Shown one piece after another: positions 1 to 10,596 of a stretch of 64,000 bases of DNA; the first letter of the stretch is position 1, and every line of letters begins with the position of its first letter. The position numbers and the translations under genes are program-made. The DNA comes from Myrica gale (Eukaryota > Streptophyta > Magnoliopsida > Fagales > Myricaceae), in NCBI GenBank assembly GCA_963930655.1, contig OZ005618.1:9322001-9386000 (forward strand), written 5' to 3'. The notes under the pieces were generated by a model. That model was not told the DNA's origin. It ran no database searches and saw only the letters and a program-made list of their open reading frames with translations.

Positions 1-1749
1 ATAGATTACCATATTATCTCCAGTTACTGCTACAACATGTGCTCCATAATGCAAACTCAATTATGCTAAACAAAGCCAAATGCAAGATGCACCACAGATC
101 TGATTAGAAAATTTGACGATTAGGACCAATAGTAAGATGAACCAAGCTCACATTACTCACCAAAAATTAATAAAATGACAAAATACTTTCATGCATTCGA
201 CAATTAAGTGAACAGAAAGGCCCTAAGTCAGAACCCATAACGAGATGGGAAAAACTGACACTAGTGCTGAAACAACTAAATGTAACGAAAGATGCCATAT
301 ATTTCTTACAGGCAAAGACAACCTACAACTACATGTAACGACAGATGCCATATATTTCTTACAGGCAAAGACAACCTAAACGTAAGCAAGTAATTTTTCC
401 AAAATTTTTGCATGTAAGAATAAACTACATGAATATAAGAAAATATACAAAGTCACAAAAACAAGCAGAAGAGCCCGATGGTCACTATCCACAAGGTGAA
501 GAAAGCATGTAGAAAGATAAGGGACTATACATTAAGTAACCCCGACATTGCATGAGCATCAAAAAGTCATGCAAAAAATCATTCCTTGCTGAGAAGCAGC
601 ACTCTAGAGTGTCAACAGATTGATGGAAAAATTCGAATAGCTTCACTCTGTGATACTCAACCTGTAGCCTGGAAAGCACAACATAGTCGTAAGAGAGAAC
701 TCCAAATACCAAAAGAGCATTAGAACTGAGCAACCAGGAGAAAAATAAACTGAACGAAAGCACTGCAAACAATCCACACACAACGAGATATTATCCATGA
801 TTTCAACACCACAAATGATTACAATAGTAAACTCATCCCTCTTTGGAATTCTGAAACCTTAACCTCTCATTGGGAGTGTGTGCCACCTTAAAAATTAGTA
901 ACAACACTGTTTAAAGTACAAAACTTGGTTTTTGCACCTCACTTTACTAGTGAAAAAAATATCTTAAATTTCAAGTTCCATAGCTTCATGTAATAGAACC
1001 TTGATTGTTCAAAAATCCGAAAAGTTACAGAACGACCAAAAGTAAGAAAATGCAGCCGAGCGATGGTGCCTATAAAAAAGATCATACAGATATCAAAAGC
1101 CACGCCTCAAACAAAAAAGTTCCACGAATGCACTCCTGCTATACCGCTACATTTAACGAAATCTTGATACTCTCCAACAATTTAATACAACGCACCTATC
1201 CAGTGATATTACGATAGATGCTACACTAAGCAACTGCTCTTAAACCACTGGAGAAATTTTCCATTTGGTTCACTCTGAAAATGAAAGAAATCCCGCGAAA
1301 CTAGAATACTGAAATGTAGATTTCATTTCTAATGGGACTGCTTACTATCATCTGGCTTAGTTGAGGAGAGCCTTTTTTTTGCTCCTCGAAATGGTAAAGG
1401 AGCAAGGAATCACATGTTTCACAGCCTCCCGCACATTTTCCGTTTTCCAAAGTTTCTCACTACCACAAAGGTTAAATGCCTAATTACTTCTCAGTCTACA
1501 CCCAAATCTTCACCCGGACAAAAAACGACACAAAGAAATGAACACTGTCCAATCAAAGCCTCTTCCAGAAGCCCCAACTAAGAGAATGAGATCGATAAAA
1601 CAACAAGAAGGAACCGTTTCACGGTAACACGGAAACGAAGATTCGACGAGCTCGGCACGATTCAACAGGGAAGCCGGGGACGAGTCCGAATCAACTCGGA
1701 CTCAATTTGCGAGTGAGAGTCGCGGTAGTAAGAGAAGAAGAGAGCGTAC
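1..1749 (-). other. Probable first intron of a minus-strand gene leaving the window
   Basis: No convincing coding exon is visible on either strand. Because a plausible 5' UTR exon with a splice donor lies just to the right on the minus strand, this AT-rich stretch is best read as intron 1 of a gene whose coding exons are outside the window. It includes a short direct repeat (see 273-378). The intron assignment is inference; it could equally be intergenic DNA. Confidence 0.3.
273..378. repeat. Two direct copies of a 53-bp unit
   Basis: Two adjacent copies offset by 53 bp share the stretch from 'caacta' through 'gcaaagacaaccta', with only two or three differences. This is a local tandem duplication with no evident function. 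Confidence 0.85.
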
Positions 1750-1905
1750 CTGAGACGCAGATCGGGCGAAAGAGAGAGGGAAGATGGGGGTCTGCCTCTG
1801 AGTCAAAAGAGCGAGTTTTGTTGTTGAGTACCCTAAATCGAATGAAGGGAAAAAGAAGAGTGAGAAAGGGCCTTGCAGGGAAATGAAAAATGATTTTGCT
1901 CCCGA
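1750..1905 (-). other. Probable 5' UTR exon of a minus-strand gene
   Basis: Read on the minus strand, this is a pyrimidine-rich leader typical of plant 5' UTRs. It ends in a good splice donor (exon ...ctcag, intron gtacgc..., junction at 1750/1749). There is no long in-frame ORF, so the coding part would begin in a later exon beyond position 1. The upstream (right) boundary is a guess, since no TATA box or start site was pinned down. Confidence 0.35.
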
Positions 1906-3166
1906 CAATGAATCAAAGGGGTAAAGTTTGTGTGCGACGGGGACTTGTTGTAGCCGCTTTTGGAACCTATTGATGGAAGTTCATGTAATCGTTTATGGGT
2001 TTCTTTGGTCGTTTAAAATTCCCTCACTCTTTTCTTAAAGGCGGTATGAAATTCTCCAATTAAAGGCCCAGCCTTAGTGGTTAGTGGAAGGTAATGCTAG
2101 GTTGGAGTAAAAAAAAAAAAAAAAAGGGAATTTTACTCAAATGATTTTAATATTTTTTTATCATGAAAGTTGAGTGAAATCGAGTAAAAAAAGAAAGAAT
2201 TTTACTCAAATGATTTTATAACTTCTTTTATCACGAAAATACGGAATGATTCCGTCACGGTCACTCCTAGCAGATAATGCTGCAAATGTAAATTCTCTTG
2301 AAATTGGTTAAATTGATTAAAAATTTAGTTGAAATTTATAAAAGTTATTATAATTAGCGAAAAAGTGATTGGGAAAAAATATTATAATTTGAACTAAATC
2401 TTTGACTTTTAACAAAAATTATTTTTACGTAGTTTTCAGATTTAAACAAAAAGTATAGTTCAATAATTTTCCTAAATATTCTCTGGATTTGAAGTGATAT
2501 GCAGTTCATATTTTTGGGACCATATATTATTTTTTTAGCAAACTTTTGAATATGACTCGAGGGAGGAGGGGGTTTTACGAATATTTTCGTGCAGCTTGGC
2601 AGAAGGCTAGCACCATTAATGAGAAGACTGTGTTTGGGCCATACATTTTGCATGGGGGCAACCAAATAGAGCTGCGACTCATGCTTCATGGATTTCTCCA
2701 ACTTGGCTCATATTTTATAGGTGTTTATGATTTATATACTATTCAATATAAGTTGATGCTATCTTATAGCTTCTTCTTGAGTTTATGAATTTATTTTAGG
2801 TCATATGACAAGTTTAACTCTTTTTATTATTAATTGATTAGTGAATTTATGGCTTGTTAAATTTCTTTACAATTAGCAAGTTAGTATTGTTTTTTGATCT
2901 TTATTTCCATATTCTCTCCACACTTAATTATTTTTAGCTAGTGAATGCTTCTAAAATTTAACTAGTCAATTTATTTTTATTGGAAGACTTGGGGATTATT
3001 TTTGGACTTCTCTTGATGGGATTGTGTCGTGGGCTTTGTGTGAGTAATTTAGGGGCTGGACTTATGTGATTATTGGGGCAATATTGTGGACTTGAGGAGC
3101 CCAAAAGAGACCAAGCCCAATGAACTAGACAGAGCTGGCCTAACCCCATCTCCCCCACCTAAATTA
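1906..3166. other. Intergenic, AT-rich; local duplicated segment
   Basis: No gene is recognisable. At about 2127-2240 two copies of a segment beginning 'gaattttactcaaatgattt' lie roughly 70 bp apart, after an A-run. The end at about 2245-2275 ('ggtcactcctagcag') resembles transposon termini, but no matching partner and TSD could be fixed. The left part presumably contains the promoter of the putative minus-strand gene. Confidence 0.5.
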
Positions 3167-3349
3167 GGAGTCTGTTCGGCCACAAAAAAATTTTAAGATT
3201 TTTTTGAATACAAAATATTCACAACCAAACATCATTTTTAACCCTACATAAAAATAACTACAACACGCATACCAATAAAGTTAACATCACATAAAAATTC
3301 TCAAAATACAAAAAAAAATCCTCAAAATACTATACAACCGAACAGCCCC
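3167..3349. mobile_element. Tourist-like MITE, family A, copy 1
   Basis: The left end is GGAGTCTGTTCGG and the reverse complement of the right end is GGGGCTGTTCGG, giving an imperfect terminal inverted repeat around an AT-rich, non-coding 183-bp body. The flank is TTA on the left and TAG on the right, consistent with a decayed 3-bp PIF/Harbinger-type TSD. A related partial copy begins at 49416. It has no coding capacity and would depend on a PIF/Harbinger transposase elsewhere. Confidence 0.6.
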
Positions 3350-4783
3350 TAGGTTCTAATTATAACCCTTAATAAGACAAAATTTACTTTAGTGCCACGT
3401 GTGCCCCATTGTCTTAACCGAAACCTTCCCCCAATGAGACTCATTTTTTTAAGTGTGCCATGAGATTAGAGAGAGACGGAGAGACAGAGAGAATGTCGAA
3501 GAAGAAGAGGAGGAGGAAGAAAAGAAAAAAAGAAAGAAAGATAAGAGGTACAGGGAGAAGTAGGGTACTCAGCCAAGAGGAGGATCCTTCCTCCATGGCC
3601 TCTTTTGTGTTCTTTACTTTCTTTCTTCATTTCTACACCTTCTAACTTAGATTTTCTTCTCTTTAGGAGGTTTCTTGAGAATCCAAGGGAAAATCCACCA
3701 TCAAGGAGGTTGCATGTTAGGTCATGAAAGAGTTTGGTTTGGTTGATAATTTTGTACTATTTGCTAAGCTAAAAACATTGTTGCCCTAAAGTGTAGTTGC
3801 GATTCACATGTTTTATGGCTTGCATGTTGAGTTGGTTGCAGGAGATGGACTTTGAGATATGTGCTTGTTTTACATAAATGTGTTGCATGTACCTTATTAT
3901 AATTGTCAAGCGATGAGTCTTTTCGAGGGCTACAAGACACTCGACCTCGATCTATACATCATGATCATGTACTTTCCTATGGGTATTAGATACTTTTGAA
4001 ATATCAGTGGAGCATACCTGCCACTAGTACCTCAAAGATCTACCCTACCTGGGCTCGTAGATTTTGGTTTGGTGGAAGCACCGGTTGAGCCGGTGATTCC
4101 TTACCCGACACCACCGGCGCAACACCGGTGAACTTTAATCAAATGATGCCGGGAGACAACGTGGTGGATCTGACTGGTGATGATGATGATGAGGAGTAGT
4201 TTTAGTTTTAGTTTCTTTCTAGAAGTTTGAGATTGTCTTTCTTTTTATTTTCGTGGACTCTTACCAGTATATGTATCATGGTTGTGTAAGCTTATTAAGT
4301 GCTCACATTTTTGTAAAACTAGTCACGTTTGTTCAGTTCGAGAAGGACACTCTTGTTATGCACCGTGGTATATAAAATCCTTACCTTATTTACTTTTTAC
4401 GAATTATCTTCCATTATTTTTCTTTTCTTAAAATGGTATAATTATTGACAATAATTTATCTCACTCGGTGCAACATATTTTACACTTTATCTTATGTCGG
4501 GGTCACACGCTCGAGGGGCTTACCCATGCTTACCATCGCCGAAAATCCAAGATGAAAGCTCTATTCGGTCTCCAAAGAGTCGCTATCAGCCAAAGCTCCG
4601 ATGACACTTCACAAAGACGCTTCACCATGAGGTCCTTAAGGGAAACACTATTCTCCATCCTTAGAATGTGAGCATCTTAAAAGATACTATCAATAATAAT
4701 CTCATCGTTTCTCACATGAAATTCTGTTTACATTTATAAATTCTATAGCTTGTGACCTAAAGCTGTATGAAAGAAATCTTGTG
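3350..4783. other. Intergenic; one weak coding-like remnant
   Basis: No complete gene is seen. Around 4070-4200 (+) a Pro/Glu-rich stretch is followed by a short acidic tail in another frame (MMPGDNVVDLTGDDDDEE, then a stop). It could be the decayed C-terminus of a retroelement protein or a nuclear protein, but the frames are broken and it is not identified. The rest is AT-rich. Confidence 0.4.
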
Positions 4784-4791
4784 CCAAGGAC

Positions 4792-5492
4792 TAGGGCTGT
4801 TCAAAAATAGGCCGAAATCGACCGGGCCGACCAAACTGGCCGGAAACCGACTGGGCCGGTCGGTTTTGGGCCCAGCTCGGTTCAGCTGTCGGCCCATTTT
4901 TTAACAGAACCGATGGCATTTTAGTAATTTTCACGTTATATATATATTTGTTAAAAAAACTTAAAATAATTTTTGCCACTTTACGTAGTCGTCTCCCCCC
5001 CTACACCAAAAAAATACATCGTCTCCCCCTCCCCCTCCCACGTTCTTTCTCTCTCCCTCCCCCACTACTCCCACTCTCAGCTCCCATGTCGTCTCTCCCT
5101 CCCCCTCCCACGTTCTCTCTCTCTCCCCCCACTGCTCATCGTCTCTCCTCCCCCTCCCACGTCGTCCTCCTCTCTCTCTCTCCCCCCACAGCCCACTGCT
5201 CATCGTCTCTCCCTCCCCCTCCCACGTCGTCCTCCTCTCTCTCTCTCCCCCCACAACCCACTGCTCATCGTCTCTCCCTCCCCCTCCCACGTCGTCCTCT
5301 CTCTCTCTCTATCTCATGCAGCCCCCTCCCTCTCTCTCTCTCTCACGCCGACCGAACCGGGCCGACCACCGAACCTGGTTGGCCCGGACGGTTCTCCCAA
5401 CCGGCAGTTCGGCCGTCGGTTGGGAGTTTACAAGAATCGCCCTCTCGGTTTGGTTCTCGGTGGGGGCTGAAAACCGAACGTTTTCACCCCTA
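4792..5492. mobile_element. Non-autonomous hAT element, 701 bp
   Basis: The element is bounded by a perfect 8-bp target-site duplication, ccaaggac, at 4784-4791 and 5493-5500. The left terminus reads TAGGGCTG and the reverse complement of the right terminus TAGGGGTG, the short imperfect TIR expected of hAT elements. Both subterminal regions are rich in motifs like ccgaaccgg/ggccgac in both orientations, as in hAT subterminal transposase-binding zones. There is no transposase ORF; the interior is a pyrimidine minisatellite. The open frames across it arise from low-complexity repeats and are not genes. Confidence 0.8.
5015..5345. repeat. Pyrimidine-rich minisatellite inside the hAT element
   Basis: A CT-rich array has a repeat unit of about 63-67 bp, each unit containing 'actgctcatcgtctctcc', 'ctcccacgtcgtcctc' and a run of CT dinucleotides. 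Three good copies start near 5130, 5193 and 5260; degenerate copies precede them from about 5020. Strand asymmetry is nearly complete (almost pure pyrimidine on +). Confidence 0.85.
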
Positions 5493-5500
5493 CCAAGGAC

Positions 5501-8384
5501 ACCTATGAGAAATCTCATGCGAAAAGCACCCACGAAGAAAGTCTTATGTAAAAAAATGCCTACGAAAGAAGTCCATTGAAAAAAAAATTTCTATGAAAGA
5601 AATCTATCGCGAGCTCGTTTCACTATGGGCCCTCGTTCCCCTTGTCACCATCGGACATTACCGTTGATCGGTCTTATGAGCCCCCGTGCTCTATTTTACC
5701 ACTTCATGGGCCACAAGCCACGTTTTGCCATATTACAGGCCATGAGCCTCGCTTCGCCACATTATGTGCCTTTATGAGCCATGGGTTTCGTTTCACCAAA
5801 TTAAAGGCCGAAGTTTCCAGCCGAAGTTCCCCTTTTTGCCAGAATGTGGACTACTACCCTATTATGTTGTGATATGGGCTCATGTGCCTCTTTTCGTCAT
5901 GTTCTAGTCACAGAAGTGCCTGAGCCTCACAAACTCGGTATAGGACATGCGCCTCCTTATTGCCATTTTAAAGGGCTCACTGCCCGCCGAAATTTCTCCA
6001 ACCAGAGGTTGCCAGCCAGCCCGAGAGATAGTACGTACTCTCCTTTTTGGACGGCAGTGTCTTCACCTTGTATTTCTCAAGCTAGGCATTCTTACACGGG
6101 GTGTATGTGTAAGTAAAATTTTAGTAGTTGTGAAAAAGTGAAAAAAAAAGTTAGAGAAAAAGTAAGAAGAGAGAATAAAAAAGTAAGTGAAAAAGTTAGT
6201 AAGAAGTAAAAAAAAAGTTATAGAAAGTAAGGAGAGAGAATGAAAATGTAATAATGTTAAAAATTTTGGAGTAAAATTTTAGTCTCTAGCTATTTTAGAA
6301 GCTTGCGTGCCTCACAATATAATGTTTAGTCTCATGACTCACCTATTTTCGAGATCTATATTGAACACATGAAATATTTTTATTTATTTATTTAATGTAC
6401 CTATAGATTTATTTATGTGATCTATATTTTAAATTTTAGTTATCGGATTTTAAGACATTGCAAAGAAGTGACAGTTCTTACGTCATTCCTCATCATCACT
6501 AATTTAGGGTGATATTGTAAATGGTGTATTAATTAGATTATTAGAGAGCGTTTTATATGATTTCCAAACAAATGCTACATTTCTTTCACAGGCTATTTGC
6601 AAACTTCTATGTCTATCTTTTTTTTTAATTTTTTTTTGTAATTAGCAATCATTGGCTTGCAAATCAACTAGCTCAAACCCCAAGTCTTGGGCCAGAGTCA
6701 AGTTTTGGATTTCATTTGGCTACATGCACATTTATATGAGTGAAGGCAAGGGCCAGGGGGCCAGTGTAAGTGGGCAGTGTGGGGACTATGGCCCCTGACC
6801 CTAAAGGTAAGAAAAAAATTTATTTTTGAGTTTTTTTTTTCACTTTTTCATAGAAGTGGCCTAATAAACGAAATATTTGGGTTCGCTCTCTAAAATATTT
6901 TCCACATACGTAACGTTTCGCCGAAGGAACACATATTTTGTGTTTGGTTTTGTTTAGCATCTTCGATGGAATACATGCAAAGAATGGTCAAACTATTAGT
7001 GACTCTTAAAATTTGAATCAATAACAGAAAATAGTTGTTTTGGAGATTACTATCGTAGGAGTCTTTTAATAGGTTAATAATATATATAGACATCGCTCAA
7101 CCTATCAGCTTGAGAGTTGGGATCTAACTTTGTTAAATTAATTGGTTACACTTAGTCTTAAATTACTTTTCTCTATTTTATTTTAATCTTAAAACGAATA
7201 GTCAATTATAAGTATCGAGTACAGAAATCGACACATTTAGTTCTTAAACTATTAAAATGTACGTCCTCTAATAAGATTATATGCTTGAAAATATGTAGAA
7301 ATAAACTAAATGATACAATATTGACGGTTAAATCATATGACGTGGTAAATATTGATGAATTTTGATAGTTTAGGAGTTAAATTTGACTATTTTCGTAATT
7401 TAGATCTGTAATTACCGATTGATAATGAGAGTTTAGGGTTAAAAGAGAAGATTAATAAACATAAAAGAGAAAAAGAGAAGTCTAAATAGGACGTCAACTC
7501 TTTTTCAACAAAGAAATTTACGAGTTTTTTTTTTATTTGTTAAACATTGACTCGTAACTTTTCAAATGGAACACGGTATTGTCTCACACTTCATACACGG
7601 CCCTTTGGACGCACAAAGAACCGCACCGATTTGGACTAAAATGTTATAGCTAATATTGTTCTCCCAAATGTCAAAGATGAAAACAACGTCACTTAATTAT
7701 AAGTTCATGTATTAATTGGTTAAAGTATTTACTAATTGGCCATTTCTTCGCTTGATTTGTTATAGGGGCCGGCCAGATAGAGAGAGCTTTGTCTACATTT
7801 TTTATTTTATTTTTGGCGACGTGGATTGGTTTGGAATCTTATTCATTATTCCGATACATCCATTCTCGCCGGGAGTTCGCAACTCCTCTGCCCCCTTAGT
7901 CAACTTATCGGGTGTGCAGATTTGCAAGTGAGGCTTTTCTGGTATATATATATATTTTAGTTGCAAGTGGCATGCACGTAGAATTATCAAACCCCCCAAA
8001 AAAAACCAGAGAAAAAGGCATGTATGTTGAAGCTTTCTCATTTGAAAAAAACACAAAAGTAGAGGCACATTGAACATAGATTTTTCTGCCATGTTAAGTC
8101 TTATCAATTGCAAAAACCACGTTTATCAATCATTACGCTTCTGCCTAAAAATAAAAAAAATCATTACGCTTCTGTAATAACCCCAATACACAAATCTCAA
8201 GAAACTAATTTTTAGACTAATTTTCTACTATATAAAAGTTATTTTTTCAAAATTTTAATATAAAAAAATAATTATAAAATAATCTTTCTTCTTGTCAAAT
8301 CATTATTTTTCACTCTAATATATATATAATTATTTAAATCATCTTTATTCAGTTTTTCACCAATTTTAATATCATAAAATCTTA
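5501..8384. other. Intergenic; degenerate repeats and AT-rich DNA
   Basis: At about 5500-5600 degenerate units built on 'atgaaagaaatc' occur, and the same motif lies just left of the hAT insertion near 4767, so the hAT element landed inside this array. At about 5600-5830 a second degenerate array repeats motifs such as 'atgagcc...cgtttcgcca'. At 6115-6290 there is A/G-rich DNA. No gene, RNA gene or bounded transposon was found in the remainder. Confidence 0.5.
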
Positions 8385-8630
8385 GGCTATGTTTGTTTAA
8401 CATCTTAAAAATTTTTCAAAAACTTCTCTCACTTTTTCATCAATTTCAATAATTTTTCATCAATCCCAATAATTTTTTCATCAATTTTAATACCTTTTCA
8501 CCAATCTTCCTAACTTTTTACAAATTTCAACAACTTTTAATTAACTTTTCACAAATTTCAAAAGAATCTATACTAATTCTAAGAAAACACAAAAACAAAA
8601 ATGATTTTGAGAACTAAACCAAACATAGCC
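8385..8630. mobile_element. Tourist-like MITE, family B, copy 1
   Basis: TIRs GGCTATGTTTG...CAAACATAGCC bound a 246-bp non-coding, AT-rich body of repeated 'tttttcatcaattt'-like motifs, flanked by TTA on both sides (8382-8384 and 8631-8633). The TIR and 3-bp TSD fit the PIF/Harbinger (Tourist) class. A second copy with the same ends and interior lies at 17847-18094. Confidence 0.88.
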
Positions 8631-9118
8631 TTAATCTCTCAAAATTTTAACCCTCAAGCATAACTTAACTTCAGCATCGAAGACTTATCCCACGTGAAAG
8701 CTCCATTTACCTTGTTTTCCTTACATATCTAACCTCTCCCGAAGCTAAAAGAAAATTTGGTTGCGATTCATTACTCATTTGTTCGACCAGATCAAAAATT
8801 CTATCAAATAAAAAACAAACAAGCAGATTATGTTCAATCATGACTATATTAGTCATTGTCTTTCCCAACTAAAAAGATTTGAATATAGGTTTTAATAACG
8901 TATTGACCCACTTGTCTTTAATTCCTATGTCTCTATTTGTCTCCTTCCCCTGGCGGATTCTGCGCCTGTTAATTTTATGCGCGAGTGACGTCCTCGGCTG
9001 AATAATTTAATTAGATTTATCACAGTGCAGAAGCTCAGCTGTGGGCTTTCATTTTTTAAAAAAAAATTGAAGGTCGATCGGATTCGGCTCCCATTGACAA
9101 CACAAACAGCGCCACCGG
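8631..9118. other. Intergenic, nothing recognised
   Basis: AT-rich sequence with no supported gene. Its right part leads into the duplicated segment at 9119. Confidence 0.5.
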
Positions 9119-9869
9119 CCCACCAATGCCGTCTGCAGTCAACTTCATCGAGCCAGCTAATACCAGCTGCCCCCGCAAGCACCTGCTTCTTCTCTCTTCT
9201 TCTTCTTCTCCTCCGCTCTTCTCTTTCTACACGTAAAAAGGTTAAGGACCACGGATTGAAAATAGAAAAACAAAGCCATTATTACTCTATTGTACCTGAC
9301 TCACCTTTCATGCAAAGCAACGTCGTCATCGTTGGAAAATGAAAATGAACGATGGAAAAGACGTCACCGTCAAGCTATTAAATCCTGGAGGCAATCGGTC
9401 TTTTCTATTACTTTTGTTTTGTCTGAATAATTTGTGTCAGTTATTTCAGATGTACAAATTACTATTTATAAAGCAATATAAACGCTTGAGACCCACCAAT
9501 GCCGTCTGCAGTCAACTTCATCAAGCCAGCTAATACCAGCTGCCCCCGCAAGCACCTACTTCGTTTTTTCTCTTCTTCTTCTTCTCCTCCTCCGCTCTTC
9601 TCTTTCTACACGTAAAAAGGTAAAGGACCACAGATTGAAAATAGAAAAACAAAGCATTATTACTCTATTGCACCTAACTCACCTTTCATGCAAAGCAACG
9701 TCGTCATTGTTGGAAAATGAAAATGAATGATGGAAAGGACGTCACCGTCAAGCTATTAAATCCTGGAGGCAATCGGTATTTTCCATTACTTTTGTTTTGT
9801 CTGAATAATTTGTGTCAGTTATTTCAGATGTACAAATTACTATTTATAAAGCAATATAAACGCTTGAGA
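9119..9869 (+). repeat. Tandem duplication of about 373 bp, two copies
   Basis: Copy 1 runs 9119-9491 and copy 2 9492-9869, both from 'cccaccaatgccgtctgc' to 'cgcttgaga', with few substitutions and a small indel in a TTC-rich tract. Each copy holds a short frame starting MKMNDGKDVTVKLLNPGGNR that runs into a possible splice donor ('aatcg|gt'). It may be the first coding exon of an unrecognised gene, duplicated with its leader, or simply non-coding; no downstream exon was identified. Confidence 0.85.
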
Positions 9870-9908
9870 AGATTTGCAACTTTTACGAGTATTGCGACTC
9901 TTCGGTAC

Positions 9909-10596
9909 GAGCATTCCTAGTAGCTTATTTAAATTTGACTCTCTATTTTAATTAAAAAGTACACTTCTCTATTTTAACTATCAACTTTTTAAAAACACCC
10001 ACAGCAGCTTCTCTATCTTAACCATCTACTTTTACTATTCTATTTAAATATTATTATTCAAAGATTTCTTTATTATTTCTCTAACATTTCTATTTTTTAA
10101 TATTTATTTATTTTAACGGTTATATTTTTGAATATTTGTCTTATCCTAAAAATGGTGAATTTTTTAATTTTTGTCTTTTCCTAACGCTCAGCATTTTTTA
10201 AGTTTATCTTATCTCAACGATTAGATTTTTAAAAAAATTTCTTATCCTAACGGTCATATTTATAAATAGTCGTCTTATTTTAACGATCATATTTTTAAAA
10301 ATATATTAAGTTAGTCTTTATTTAGTTTAAAATGTATTAAGTTAGTCTTTATTTAGTCTAAAATGTATTAAGAAAAGAGAAAGAAAAAGAAAAAAATAAG
10401 AAAAATATTAATATTTTATTATAGAGAAGTGAACAATGGTTATCTAAATATAGAGAACCACTGTTCACATGTTAAAATTTTTAGCTAAAAACTGTTAAAA
10501 TAGATAAGCTGTTAAAGTGTGTTTTTTGACTTTTTTGTTAAATTGGTTCTCTATTCTAACCAAAATGTTAGAATAGAGAACCTACTAGGAATGCTC
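9909..10596. mobile_element. TIR element of 688 bp, superfamily uncertain
   Basis: A perfect 15-bp inverted repeat, gagcattcctagtag, occupies 9909-9923 and 10582-10596. The subterminal regions also mirror each other (ttctctattttaa-like motifs). The interior is extremely AT-rich with short internal repeats of 'cttattttaacgatcat' type and no ORF. No convincing TSD is visible, so the superfamily (Mutator-type or hAT-type MITE) is left open. Confidence 0.7.

Noticed and set aside
4948-5508. Long overlapping open frames (up to 186 codons) in three frames and on both strands
   Set aside because: They arise from the stop-poor pyrimidine minisatellite inside the hAT element; the amino-acid strings are Ser/Pro/Leu repeats.
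5596-5830. Degenerate 'atgagcc...cgtttcgcca' array considered as an LTR
   Set aside because: No paired copy, no TG...CA boundaries, no primer-binding site nearby.
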